This document shows, in pieces, positions 1 to 10,768 of a DNA stretch of 64,000 nucleotides. Numbering within the stretch: the first letter of the stretch is position 1; each line of letters begins with the position of its first letter. A model generated the notes under the pieces. The model saw only the letters and a program-made list of their open reading frames with translations, ran no database searches and was not told the origin of the DNA. The DNA comes from Tetragonia tetragonoides (taxonomy: Eukaryota; Streptophyta; Magnoliopsida; Caryophyllales; Aizoaceae). The position numbers and the translations under genes are program-made. The stretch spans positions 43,442,807 to 43,506,806 of the forward strand of contig CM076139.1 of assembly GCA_038025085.1 (NCBI GenBank). The letters are read 5' to 3'.

Positions 1-252
1 TGTCTACCAAGCAAGGATGGCAAGACATTTTGATATACGATTCAAGGCTAGAGGACTAAAAGAAGGAGACTTAGTCCTAAAAGAGGTAAGACCAATTGTA
101 GTCGACCTTCGGGGAAAGTTCAAGCCTAATTGGGCCGGCCCATACATTATCAAGACGATATTATCCGGTGGAGCGGTAAAGTTAATGGTTTAGACGGCAA
201 CGAGTTCACTCAACTCACAAATATGGACCAACTTAAGCGATTCTATGCATAA
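1..252 (+). pseudogene. C-terminal end of Tat pol (integrase C-terminal region)
   Basis: Frame 2 is open from base 2 and contains the GDLVL and KFKPNWAGPY motifs typical of the end of Ty3/Gypsy integrases, where a small basic beta-barrel binds DNA. The frame reaches a stop at about 191-193. The next frame then carries the expected tail (DGNEFTQLTNMDQLKRFYA) to a stop near 250, so one base has been lost. The rest of pol is outside the window. The piece is not functional as it stands. Confidence 0.85.
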
Positions 253-699
253 AATATTAAATCTTTGAGAGAGCCCACTAAGGCACCAAGTCCAAGTCAA
301 AATCGGTCAAACCCGTCCACGCGGGGCCCACGACCGAAAAAAAAGGGGGAATTTGGTTTTACGAACTACATTGGCCTGATTCCGCATGGATATGTAGGTA
401 ACCCATATAACTTGGGCCCGACCATTTTAATAAAATAAATCTCTAAGGGAGTTTTAATCCATTCGACTAATACAAAATAATCAAGTCTTTCATTAATATG
501 GATAAAGTCCATTATATTCTCTAATAAAAAAAATGCAAAAAATAAATAAATAAGAGGGCAATTCTAATCTACATCTATTTGGGCATGCAAACCAGTTATT
601 TGAATTATACTACTAAGCAAAAAGCAAGACTTGCTAGACAACTAGAGGTGGACTACTCCTCCTTGTCTTTAACTTCGGACTCTTGGATGGGCTCGCTAG
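253..699. other. Non-coding spacer of element D
   Basis: AT-rich sequence between the end of pol and the first antisense gene. No ORF or repeat of note. Confidence 0.6.
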
Positions 700-2212
700 G
701 CTCATCAAGTTCCATTCGTTCTTTTGGAGCCCATCTTTCCTACCGTAGCTAGAAGAGGCCCCGTGATCATTGGGCCTAATTGGAGCTACTTGCTTGGCCG
801 AGTGGGTTGGATTCTTCCTCTTCTTAGATTGGGCATTTGCCTTGCCTTTTCCCTTACCCTTAGTTTGGGTCTTGGAAGGTCTAGTGGCCTATCAATGGGA
901 CTTATCCTTACACCGCTTGGCTCATCATATTTGCGGGCTTTGAACAACTCTTTTCCCTCTTCTAGGAGCCTTTGGTTGACTTGGTGATCACCGCTCCAAA
1001 TCCATTCCTCATAAAAGCTAGATAACCCGTTTGAATGCGGGTATACCGGCTTAGTCCACACTTAGCGTCGGTTCCAGTGTCGTTCCCAATTAGACACCAA
1101 GGAGGATGTTAAGGGCCTTTGGCAAAGAGGTTCACAACTTACATTCGGGATCCTTTGCCTTAACCCGTATTCGCGGAGGAGGCGGTTCGGTAAGAAGAAT
1201 GTCAAAGTATACAAACCAATGATCCTCGTAAAATGCACGTTCTTATTACACCCTACAATTTTGGTGGTACGCCATCATGGGACGAACCAAGCCGGTTGGA
1301 TATCGGTGTAGAAATATGCTATCCACTCCTCTCGAGAGGATTCGGAGAACTTTCAGCGCCTTGCCGGAAAATGCTTAGGGAGGAACATCATAGTGTCAAT
1401 GGGAGCCTCAAGCAAGTGGAGTCTCTCTTGAAGCCATATCTACACCAAAACAACAAAAGAAAAATTCAAGTCAATACAAGATGAGAATTTCACCAAATAA
1501 AGTTAAATCCACAAAGATTAAGGCTTTATCACCAAAAAACAAAACTTACTTGAAGGAGTAAAGGGCTCCCGGTAAAGGACTCTTGAGGATTGCTCTTGAG
1601 CCTATCTAAAGCAAGGATTGTCTCTCCCACGACCAAGTGCATAGGAGAGCTATCCCATTGAATTTGCTCGGTAACCCTAACAAGCCAAGCTTTGCCTCTA
1701 TTGATGGTAGACTTCTTTTCCGATGGAATAAAAGCATCTTCATTACCACCAACGAATAAATAACGATGGAGGAGGCAAAATACAAAGGCACGCTTCTTGT
1801 ACCTCATATCCATCGCATCCCGGGCCTTAGAAGTGAACAAAAGTCACGAGCTTGGCAAGATCAACATCCTCACCATGAAGCACTTGACCCACTTGACGAG
1901 GGGACAACCTGAGGTATCTTTGAAAATCACCCGCAAAAGACTTCCCCAAGTAAGGAACAACGAGAGGGCTTTCGGTTGGAAAACCAATGATATCGGAGAA
2001 CTCCTCCACCAACGGGCACATCTCATGAGCACTGAAATGAAAAACATGGAACTTTGGGTCCCAAAACTCAATGGAAGCATGAAGAAAGTCCCACTAAATC
2101 TTAACTTGTTTGAGGTGAAAGAAGGCATTAAGATGGAAAGGGGTAAGCTCTAACCTCTCCTCTACCATCATGGAGGCCAACCAAGCATCAAAGACATCAA
2201 AGTTCACCATTG
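700..2212 (-). pseudogene. Antisense ORF 1 of element D, plant transposon protein of unknown function (DUF7745-like)
   Basis: On the minus strand, ATG at 2212 opens a frame starting MVNFDVFDAW. It carries motifs common in plant transposon-encoded proteins: EFWDPKFHVF, CPLVEEFSDIIG, LVVPYLGKSF, then YKKRAFVFCLLHRYLFVGG, INRGKAWL and a C-terminal KPVYPHSNGL...FYEEWIW part (786-1061). It resembles the DUF7745 group found beside or antisense to Tat retrotransposons; that family name is from memory and tentative. The frame is broken by a TAG at 2094-2096, a frameshift near 1840, and further stops near 1275 and 1060. The last 80 residues are basic (PRPKLRVREKARQ). A TATA box lies about 70 bases upstream. 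Its function is unknown. Confidence 0.6.
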
Positions 2213-2282
2213 TTAACATTAAGAATTTTCTCTCTCAAAGGGCTCAAAGTAAGTGGTAAGAAGAGAAGATAAGGAAACCCGA

Positions 2283-2290
2283 CTATATAG
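2283..2290 (-). promoter_or_regulatory. TATA box of antisense ORF 1
   Basis: CTATATAG on the minus strand, 71 bases before the ATG at 2212. Palindrome array 1 starts about 55 bases further upstream. Confidence 0.5.
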
Positions 2291-2344
2291 AGGTCACGGT
2301 TGATTCTCGTCGAAAAATTAAGGTAATTCAGACAACCGACGAAA

Positions 2345-2490
2345 AGGGACCAGCGGCCTCTCAGCTAGTCTGGCCAGCTTAACCGTTAGGACGAGCGGCT
2401 GAGCCGCTCCAGCCAGCAGCATGACCGCTGGGACAAGCGACAACCGCTGGAGCTCTAGCACAGCCGCTAGGAGCTCTAGCGGTCACCCTA
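2345..2490. repeat. Palindrome array 1 (GCGGYN4-5RCCGC type)
   Basis: A GC-rich block in AT-rich surroundings with several imperfect palindromes of about 13-18 bases, such as AGCGGCTGAGCCGCT, with spacers like CCAGC and AGGAC. The same type recurs at 6296-6490 and 8255-8440. It lies directly upstream of the TATA box of antisense ORF 1. Confidence 0.75.
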
Positions 2491-3009
2491 TATAGGCACC
2501 TGGTGTGAAACTTCGCCAGACAACTTCGGTCCACATGACCTCTCCATTGACCGAGCTCTGCATTCCTAATCCCCACTTGGACAGATTTTTGAAGCATTCC
2601 CTTGGATCTTTCTTACCTTAATTTTGGCTCTTGCCACTTTACCATTTATTCCCTTTTATTTTCTTTCCTTCTTTTTATTTTGATTATTAAGTTCCACTTT
2701 TATTCCTTTTATTTTTCTGATTCTTTATTTTCTTAATTAATATTTTTTCCTTTTTAATTATATTTTCCTATTTTCTTTTTCTTTACTTTACCTTTATTTT
2801 TATTTTTAGGGGAAGGCGACCCCAAATATGCTAAATTCTCGGGAATCCTAAATTCCCGAATGTCGTGATTGTGATTTCCCATTAGAAAATTAGATGATTA
2901 AAATCACATATGGGCATTTGTGTGATATTTTTGTGCGTGAATAAAATGCAATATTTATAGCAGGTTTAATACAAGCCCGAAAGTTAAAAATGCACTACAA
3001 CAAATATCA
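2491..3009. other. Pyrimidine-rich and AT-rich spacer
   Basis: A long T- and C-rich tract (about 2590-2810) followed by AT-rich sequence. No gene seen. It separates the promoter side of antisense ORF 1 from the 3' end of the PMD gene. Confidence 0.5.
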
Positions 3010-6000
3010 CTAGCCATTTTCGCCGGTACTCGCACCCACCTGAGATGACTCTCCGAGTCCACTTGATGATGGAGCACCTGAAGGACCGGGCGGAGACATC
3101 GCCCAGGCTCTGGGGTCAAAAGCAAATAGTGAACCCGTCAAGTAAGCGGGATCCAGTGAATGACGCGATGGCTCCGACATGCCTGGATAGCCGCTATACC
3201 CCGTACTCTCCTCACTCCAGGAACCCCTCGGAGAGACTGGAGGATATATAGGCATGTGATAGCCCGGATACCCCATATAGGGAGGCGGTGCAGGCCACTG
3301 CGGAAGATGAGGCACTTGGGGCGGGTTCCCCGTATCCACTCTAACTCGTGGCGTCCCCTGACGCACCTCCGTACTCTCCTGACTTGGAGGAGGATGCTGC
3401 GGTGTGGACACCAACTCCGGAGCACGAATGATTGGAGGCCTCGGAGGCCTTACCACGGGAACATAAAGGTCAGAAACTCAGGAATCAAGCACTATTACTT
3501 GAAATGAACATACCTCTCGAACGTCGGATCGACGGCTCGTACATACACTTCGAGACGCGAATCTGGAAATCCAACTCTTAAAGGCCTGCATGCCCCTATA
3601 GATCTTCCGCGTCTCAGCAGTATCCAACTGTGCACATAAAGGAAAGAGTCAGTATAAATACAAAGGAAACATTGCAAACTACAATGGATTCTCACTTACC
3701 CCCCCTACAACCAGTCGGTAGAGGCAATCCCTCAACCCCCTCATCGGGACCGTAAAACTCAGGAATCAGTATAACCTGAGGAGACCCGTCCGCTCTTGTA
3801 TAACTCATCGACATGGTAGGAGGAGTAGGGCGCAGAGAAGAGGCAGTCGCATGGGACGATGAAGAACTCGCGGCACCCTGCAAAACTTAAAAATATTAGA
3901 CGCATTTCTAAATTTCCAAACGAAATTAAGAAATAAAGGTACATTACTTACCGGGTCGGTAGAGAAGTTGGGGCACAATCGAGCCTCAGCAAACTCGGTA
4001 TATGCCACCATGAGATCCACCCCAGGATCAGCCGGAAGCAAATACTCCAGGGCATTCGCCCCAACGATGGCTGTCCTCACCTGCTCCACGGTAAGGTGAC
4101 GCACATAAAGCATAGAATCCGGAGGATCCAAAGGAATCCTCGGAGCCGGAAGGTCGGAGAAAGTCTTCCTAATCAGTCTTTCTCCCAAAAACCACTCACA
4201 ACCGAAAGGACCCTCAATAAGAATCCTTCTCTGGTCATACTCCCGAGCACCCAAAAATCTGTCCGAGAGACCCGGGAGGTAATCCGTCCAGGGGAACCAG
4301 TCGACCTACAAAAACAAAGAATGAGCACACAAAAGGACAAAAGGACGATAAAGGTACAAAAGATAATCGCTTACATCCTGAGCGGTCAAGGGATATATCG
4401 CCTCCCTAAGGGCGTGCAGCGTAGTGAATGGGCAAGATGCCCGTCCCTTCCAGGTCTGCATCACTGAAAAGGACAAATCCTCTGCCTCGAGAAGAGGGGC
4501 AAGGTCGGAGAAATGCTCATAAAACCAAATCTAAGACATGCAAAACACATGGATTAGGCACAAGTCGTGAGTAAAAAGCCAAAGACACAAAGTATAAGGA
4601 GGGTAAAAGGAAATTACCTCCATAACCTTCCAATAACGAACCAAGGAGACGCCAGACACGCCTTCCTCTCCACTGAGGTGGCTGGACTACGTCAAGCACC
4701 GAAGAAGACAGGAGTATGCGGGAAGACCCCAATTGTACTCCGCAACTCTGTCCAAATCCCGCAAGCATGGGAAATAACAAACATCATACCTACTAGTTTT
4801 GTAGCAAAAACGGAACAACCTAGAACATAAGCCAAGAAAAGGCGGGCGTGCTGCTCCGCCGTGACCTTCTTCAGCTTCCTCGGGTTGGTCAAGAACTGGA
4901 CCATGACATCAGTCCGCCCATACTTCATACCATCCTAGTTGGCCCCAAAAAGGCCAAACATCTCCACCATGTTGTCCCTACTCACATCTCCAAAAGTGAG
5001 AGGGATACCGGTGCAAGGAAGCACTAAAATGAGACCGAACTCGAAAGGGGTGATCATGATCTCACCCATAGGAAAATGAAAAGTACTAGTAGTATCTCAG
5101 TACCGCTCCGCAAGACCTCTAACGAGCAACCGGTCGGAGCGCTCAGCAGAAGCGATGGACGCTAAAAAGTGACCGAAGCCACGACGCTCCACAATAGCGT
5201 TGACTGAAGGAGTCACGTACCTACAGGCTTTTTCAATACCCAAAAGGTTACCGTAACCCCGCATGGTAGTGTCGACATCCTATACAACACAATAATTGTA
5301 AAGACAATTAGCTAGGTGATCCTAGTAACAACTACCAATCTCCTGTTTAGTCCTAAATTTTTACAACTTGTAAAATTTAGTAGTTTAGCTAAACCAATAT
5401 GACAAGAGTGAATTTTAAAGAGGACAAATTTCACACAAGTTTATTCTCCACAAATATACTCAAAAATCGTCCACCACCAAAACAAAAATAAACTTCAATC
5501 AAGTTTATTTTCACAAAAGTATATATGATAACTGCAACGAGAATAAATTTCATACAAATTTATTTTCCACCATTAAAGATGAATTTCACGCAAATTCAAT
5601 CTTCACACGCAAAATATATATGATGCAAGAAACCTACGGGAATTCGCAAATTATCAAGAAAAACAATTTCACGCAAATTTGTTTTCCACATTTAGCTACA
5701 CTACAGTTCTCAACCTAAAAATTCTATGTTTGCCTACACATGATTTTCTAAGTGTAAAAGAGGAAAAGAAAAAAAAAACATACCCGACATTTGGTACCAA
5801 CGGTAACCAAATGCTCCTTATTCTTGAAAACAAGATCGCTGGGCTCCCAACGATCGGTAGGATGGAAATCACTACGAGTGAACTCATCCTGGACTAACCG
5901 GTGCTCACCCACCCGGTGATGGGGTATACCGAAAATGAAAACCCGAGTGAAAACATTCGAGGCCGCATGAACAACAATCTCTTGCTCCTTCCTTTTCCTA

Positions 6001-6023
6001 CCTCCTCTAAGTTTAGGAGCCAT
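3010..6023 (-). pseudogene. Antisense plant mobile domain (PMD, aminotransferase-like) gene of element D
   Basis: A multi-exon minus-strand gene. My model: exon 1 at 6023-5784 (MAPKLRGGRKRKE start, basic N-terminus), exon 2 at 5279-4618, exon 3 at 4530-4375, exon 4 at 4305-3952, exon 5 at 3877-3700, exon 6 near 3627-3514 and a proline-rich last exon ending at 3010. Introns follow GT-AG. The PMD signature is in exon 2 (GFGHFLASI, FHFPMGEIMITPFEFGLIL, DLDRVAEYNWG) and continues into exon 3 (IWFYEHFSDL). The C-terminus is rich in proline, tyrosine and serine (WPAPPPYMGYPGYHMP). PMD proteins occur in transposons and in host silencing factors of the MAIN type. Stops at 5097-5099, 4935-4937 and 4687-4689 and a frameshift near 4805 break exon 2. 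The boundary of the last intron is uncertain. Confidence 0.8.
5281..5783 (-). other. First intron of the PMD gene in element D
   Basis: AT-rich, begins GTATG after a codon end and ends TATAG on the minus strand. It contains repeats of a 'tttcacacaaatttattttcca'-like motif. No ORF seen. Confidence 0.55.
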
Positions 6024-6271
6024 GGATGCAGAGCAAAAATGGAGTTTTTGAAAATTTGAGTGAAACTCACAAATTCACACAATTTTTAGTTTTGACACTC
6101 AAAAACACAAGAACAACTAGCAAAATCAAGTTCTACTAAGAATTTGAGCAAGAAAACCTCAAGATTTGGAGATAGGGGCTTTGATGGAGGTTGAGAGCTT
6201 GAAGAAAAATAGGGGAAAGAGAAAGGAGAAGGATCGAAATGGGGAAGATGACCCATTTCGGCCTCCCCCCT

Positions 6272-6280
6272 TCCTTTTAT
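6272..6280 (-). promoter_or_regulatory. TATA-like box of the PMD gene in element D
   Basis: CATAAAAGG on the minus strand, about 250 bases before the ATG at 6023. Palindrome array 2 begins within 20 bases upstream. The leader in between is purine- and pyrimidine-rich. Confidence 0.4.
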
Positions 6281-6295
6281 GCGCACACGCTGAAA

Positions 6296-6490
6296 ACCTA
6301 GTAGCCGGTCAAACCGTCTAGGTAGACGGTCAGACTGCCCAGCTGGCGGTTGAACCGCAAGGCAGGCGGCTTGGCCGCTAGTCCCAACGGCTTGACCGTT
6401 AGGGCGAGCGGTTAAACAGCTCCATCAAGCGGCGTAGCCGCTCCAGCAAGCGGTTTAGCCGCTCCACCTAGCGGTTCGACCGCCTGACTT
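6296..6490. repeat. Palindrome array 2
   Basis: Eight or more imperfect palindromes in tandem, including GCGGTTGAACCGC, GCGGCTTGGCCGC, AGCGGCGTAGCCGCT, AGCGGTTTAGCCGCT and GCGGTTCGACCGC, with short spacers such as CCAGCA and CCACCT. The fifth base pair varies between C:G and T:A while dyad symmetry is kept. Confidence 0.8.
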
Positions 6491-6729
6491 ACTCTCTCTC
6501 TCTTATGACGTTTTAAGGGACATTGGTTCAAAATCAGTGGGCCCACGCGAGGTCCGTTGCAGTTATTTGCACGCCAAAGTCCGTTTATGAAAGTAGGACC
6601 ATTTTAAACCCACAGATTTGTACATTTATACTCGGCCAAATGGCATTGGCTCGCACCCCACCTAAGGTCTGAGCAACATTTTATTATCCTTTACAATAAC
6701 ATTTACTACCCGTCTTATTTCTAAGGAAA

Positions 6730-7760
6730 TACTTTTATTGTGTAACCTACAGTACAGGGTTCCCCTTCGACTGAAAATCGAAGGACATTAATTGTGTAAC
6801 CTACAGCACAGGGTTCCCCTTCGACTGAAAATCGAAGGACATTAATTGTTTGACCTACAGCGCAAGGTCACCCTTCCACTAAAAATCGAAGGATTTTTAT
6901 CACTACTCTTATTTCTAACGAAATACTTTTATTGTGTAACCTACAGCACATGGTTCCCCTTCGACCGATAATCGAAGGACATTTATTGTGTGACCTACAG
7001 AATAGGGTCTCTCCCTTCGACTGAAAATCGAAAGATTTCTTACCTATTTTTATTGTGTGACCTAGGGATGGCAATGGGTCTGAGACCCGGCCCAGACCCA
7101 CGGATCCAGATCCATTTATAAGGGTCTGGATCCCCTTTTTATAAACCCATTGGATCTGGATCTGGATCTGGGTCCATGTGTCATAAATGGATCTAGATCT
7201 CGGTCCAGCATCACAGACTCAGACCCGGCCCATGGACCCATTAACATGTAAAAATAAAAAAGAAAAAAGTAAAAAGTAAGGATAATGTATAAAAAAAGAG
7301 TCCAAAGGTGAAAATTTGAGTTTCTTTCATTTTTAAATGAGTATAAATACGTTTGTTAAGTGATATTTTCTAATAAAAACTTCAAATCTTATGCGTATTA
7401 TAGGATTTAGGAACAAATCTCTTTATTTATTAATTTATTAATGAGACCCATTTAGGACCCACGGATCCACTAGACCCAACGGATCTGGATCTGGATCTAT
7501 GTTTTATAGACCCTGTAGGGTCTGGACCGGGTCTGGATCTCAACCCAAAAATATAAATGGGTCTGGATCCAGCTGGACCCGCCGCAGACCTGGCCCATTG
7601 CCATCCCTAGTGTGACCTACAGCATAGGGTCTCTCCGTTCGATTGATAATCGAAGGAATTTTATTGTGTGACCTACAGCATAGGGTCTCTCCATTCGACT
7701 GATAATCGAAGGAATTTTATTGTGTGACCTACAGCATAGGGTCAAACTCTCGGTCAAATA
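6730..7760. repeat. Tandem repeat field upstream of the 3' LTR (unit about 54 bp)
   Basis: At least eight copies of a unit built on TTGTGTRACCTACAGCACAG, GGTTCCCCTTCGACTG and AAAATCGAAGGA. Copies are diverged and vary in length. The field is split by the hAT-type element at 7063-7609. Tandem repeats just before the 3' LTR are common in Tat elements. Confidence 0.85.
7063..7609. mobile_element. Non-autonomous hAT-type element, 547 bp
   Basis: Terminal inverted repeats TAGGGATGGCAATGGG and CCCATTGCCATCCCTA, flanked on both sides by the 8-bp target duplication GTGTGACC (7055-7062 and 7610-7617). An 8-bp duplication with TAGGGRTGGCAA-type ends is characteristic of the hAT superfamily. The subterminal parts repeat GGATCTGGATCTGG and GGGTCTGGA. 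No transposase ORF. The target is a unit of the tandem repeat field. Confidence 0.9.
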
Positions 7761-7893
7761 AACCGGGAAAATTATTACTTTATCCTAAAATGATTTTTTA
7801 TCTCTAACTGATTGTCACCTCATTCAGTTTGCCTGTTTTATTGCAGGTATTCGCACAGGAATACTTTGACCATCGCTCTATTCGATCTCGGCC

Positions 7894-7904
7894 AAAGTAG
7901 GGGC
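7894..7904 (+). other. Polypurine tract of element D
   Basis: AAAGTAGGGGC directly before the LTR start TGTAGACACC. It primes plus-strand DNA synthesis in LTR retrotransposons. Confidence 0.7.
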
Positions 7905-8254
7905 TTCTGTAGACACCAAAAATTGTGTCTATGATAAGTCCCCATAAAAATCCGATGATGAAAGGATTGGATTTTGCCCGAACTTGGGTTGTGAGAATAA
8001 TTGCTCTAATCATTAGCCCAGTTCATTTGAATTAACCAGTGGAAACCTTTTGGACAGGTGATCCAAACTAGTTGGACCCAATTCAGTTGGAGTCCAAAAC
8101 TGTGAGATAGGCCTCTTTGAACCTAAAGGCCCGAAAGGGAACCCAAACCCATGAGTCAACCCTTGGTCAAACAAGGGAACTCAGTCAATCCCGCGTGGAC
8201 CCCCTCGGAAAAGCCTCCCCTGCGTGAAAAGAACGTCAAGCGCCTATGCAGGCA

Positions 8255-8440
8255 GGCCGCTCCAGGTCCAAGCGGTCACACTTGAGTTCAAGCGGTGACC
8301 GCTAGGACAAGCGGCTATGCCGCAAGGCAAAGCGGCTTGACCGCTTGCCTAGCGGCTAGACCACCTGCCAAACGGCTTGACCGCTTGTCCTGCCGGCATA
8401 GCCGTTCGGCCTAGTTGCATGGCCGCCTGGACCTTTTCTC
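8255..8440. repeat. Palindrome array 3, inside the LTR of element D
   Basis: Tandem imperfect palindromes such as AAGCGGCTATGCCGCA, AAGCGGCTTGACCGCTTG, AACGGCTTGACCGCTTG and GCCGGCATAGCCG. Same family as arrays 1 and 2. It ends about 60 bases upstream of the LTR TATA box. Confidence 0.8.
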
Positions 8441-8502
8441 ATGGACGGCAAATTCGAGGCCCATTCGATTTCCGTGCCAAACTATGGCAGCTCCCCCTCT
8501 TC

Positions 8503-8510
8503 TATATAAA
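8503..8510 (+). promoter_or_regulatory. TATA box of the element D LTR
   Basis: TATATAAA, 60 bases after palindrome array 3. This is the expected promoter for the genomic transcript of D. Confidence 0.55.
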
Positions 8511-9524
8511 CAAACCTTAGGGTTCAGTTGAAGAGGTTGGTCTTTTGGTTGGCAGTTAGAGACCCCTAGGTTGGACATTCAGTTGGGAGTTCTAGAGGTT
8601 GACTCTCTCTCTCTCTCTCTCTCTCTCAATCTCTCTCATATTAAACCAGAAATTTTGATTCTACTCCTTCTTTAGGTTAGCCCTAGCACCAAAAAATAAA
8701 CCTTCACACTGCATCAAGAGCATGAATTGAAGCTATATAACCCAATAAGTTCATTGTGAGCATTCAGGTAATCCAACGTGAGGGTTTTCAATAAATTTTA
8801 TATTGCTTGTTATTACTAATGAATTTGGTTTATGTGATATGTACATGCATGGCATGTTTTGAACAAAAGGACTTATATTAAGCCTAATTAATAGATGAAT
8901 GAATGTATAGATTTGCTATTTATTGCTTCTTATGATTAAATTATGCTTTGTTTGTGGATTGGTGGATGAATTATTTGTTTGCCTTCTAACTAGCAGTTTT
9001 AGCACATTTATAGTTTCCTAGCAATAAAAGCATGTAATTTGATAAATTGTTAAAATTGGTCACAATAATAATGTTTGTTCAACCCATTATTTAAAAGTAG
9101 GAATTTGGACAAATTGAACCCTGTTTGGAACCGTAGCATTAATAATTACATTGAACCGATTAGTAAAGACACTTGTTGTCAACGGGCGAGTTGGGTGCCT
9201 AACACCTTCCTAGCTCGTACTCACGCCCCCGAACTCATTTATGATGTCAATTTCCCCAATAGGGATTGGGTGCACAGGAATTGAGTTGACTTCTTTTTAG
9301 ACTATCCATTTGATTCCAAGGGTTCCAAATTTCCTTAAATTTGGTGGCGACTTCCGACAATCTTAATCATGTCCTTAGTGCGAAAGGAAAGTCTTCATGT
9401 GCATTCACACTCAAAGATTCACGAAAACTCGAACAACCGCGCTCTCCCAGACTGCTCGTTCTGGTTGCCCGGAAACCAAGAAAAGGGGCGAAGAAAAAGG
9501 GGAGAAAAAATCTGGTAGCCTACA

Positions 9525-10121
9525 GATAGGAATTGTAATTTTCAGAAAAGGTGAGGGTAAAAGAGTAAATAGTTTTAAAGGAGATGGAGCTTTGGTTTTG
9601 AACGCTTGTTGGAGTAGCGTTCAGAATTTGTGCTTTTGACCCGACCTCCAAAGTTAAAGCTCTTGCAAATACTAGGTCATCTAAACAGAGCTTTTAGAAG
9701 CCTTTGGTGTCTCCAAAAGCTAAAGTTCCCTCAAAAACTCCCAAAAACTGCGTGCCAAACATAGTCAAAAGTTGTATTTAGTTATTAACGTAAAACTTAT
9801 TTAAGATGAGACGTCTCTATTACATTTTTAACAAAAAAATGTTAACTTTGAACTATAAAAGTGTTATTTTATCTTAGACACCTTTGGCCCTCAAAAAAGG
9901 GTTAATTATTGGGAAAAAAAATGTTGTATTTTGCATAAAAATGTTACTTTTAATCATCTTACCATGAAACAGATTTACATAAAATCTGCTAGTTAGTACG
10001 TTAAAGATAAAATTAACATGTAGCAATATATTGAAGCTAATACTCTAGATTTAATGATATATATTGGTTTTATTATGAAATTCGTTGTAACTATTAACAC
10101 CAAGTATAATTTCAGCATGTT
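9525..10121. other. Intergenic sequence, no gene seen
   Basis: AT-rich flank of element D. Short ORFs lack domain signals. Confidence 0.5.
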
Positions 10122-10512
10122 TTGTGTGGACTTAGTCCAACATGGACCAAGTAATTTTGAGGGGTGGCTCCAGGTGAAGTAATTTTGAGTAATTTTGAGA
10201 GGTGGCTCTAGGTGAAGTAAAGGGTGGCTCTAGGTAAAGCAGGTGGTGACTCCAGGTGAAGTAGGGTGGTGCAAAGTATAAATTTGAGGGGTGGCTCCAC
10301 ATTTATAGAGGAGTGGCTCCAGGTCAAGTAGGGGTGGTGCAAAGTATAAATTTAAGGGGTGGCTCCATATTTATAGAGGAGTGGCACCAAGTAAAGTAGG
10401 GGGGGTGCCAAGTATAAATTTGAGGGGTGGCTCCATATTTATAGAGGAGTGGCTCCAGGTGAAGTAGGGGGTGACTCCAAGTATTGGTCCACCATGGACT
10501 AAGTCTACACAA
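10122..10512. mobile_element. Miniature inverted-repeat element with internal minisatellite
   Basis: Ends are inverted copies: TTGTGTGGACTTAGTCC at the left and the reverse complement of TTGTGTAGACTTAGTCC at the right, continuing to about 28 bp. The inside is a minisatellite of a GGGGTGGCTCCAGGTGAAGTA-like unit alternating with GTATAAATTTGAG and ATTTATAGAGGAG. GTT flanks both ends and may be a 3-bp target duplication. No ORF and the superfamily is not assigned. Confidence 0.65.
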
Positions 10513-10768
10513 GTTTTTGTAAATTGTTATAGTGGTTACATAAATGTGATAACTAGGGTTCATAATGGAGCATATACCGATAAATATTGCCCGCACCCGT
10601 CCCAATTGGAATAACTATCAATGAAAGTTTGGAGAATGGTGGGGCGATGTGGATTCAAAGGGTTATACCCGTAACGGGTGGTAGAGAGCTGTAGTAGATA
10701 TTTTTATCAACTCACCGAATACCCACCTCGCCGTACACCGAGCCCAAATTGCCGCCTTTGTTCTATAT
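10513..10768. other. Intergenic, nothing recognisable
   Basis: No ORF or repeat of note. Confidence 0.4.

Larger units (their letters stand above)
1..9524 (+). mobile_element. Element D: 3' half of a Tat-lineage Ty3/Gypsy LTR retrotransposon
   Basis: The order is end of pol (plus strand), a long non-pol region with two antisense genes, a tandem-repeat field, a polypurine tract and a 3' LTR starting TGTAGACACC and ending CCTACA. A long region between pol and the 3' LTR, antisense ORFs and tandem repeats there are known of the Tat lineage (Ogre, Grande, Retand types). The 5' LTR, gag and most of pol lie left of the window, so element size and target duplication cannot be read. All coding parts are broken. 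Confidence 0.85.
7908..9524 (+). repeat. 3' LTR of element D (about 1617 bp)
   Basis: Begins TGTAGACACC after a polypurine tract and ends GGTAGCCTACA; the ends share the inverted TGTAG/CTACA. It contains palindrome array 3, a TATA box at 8503-8510, a (CT)n run near 8607-8635 and, near its 3' part, the TTTGGTGGCGACTTCC segment seen in many Tat LTRs. The left LTR is outside the window, so the 3' boundary rests on the terminal motif alone. Small ORFs inside it look random. Confidence 0.75.

Noticed and set aside
724..987. Plus-strand 87-codon ORF
   Set aside because: Antisense shadow of the basic C-terminal part of antisense ORF 1; no domain of its own.
2345..8440. Palindrome arrays as a CRISPR
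   Set aside because: Repeats are degenerate, spacers are only 3-10 bases, and the setting is a plant retrotransposon.
9075..9639. Plus-strand ORFs in the LTR of element D
   Set aside because: They lie within the LTR and across its end, and have no protein-family signal.
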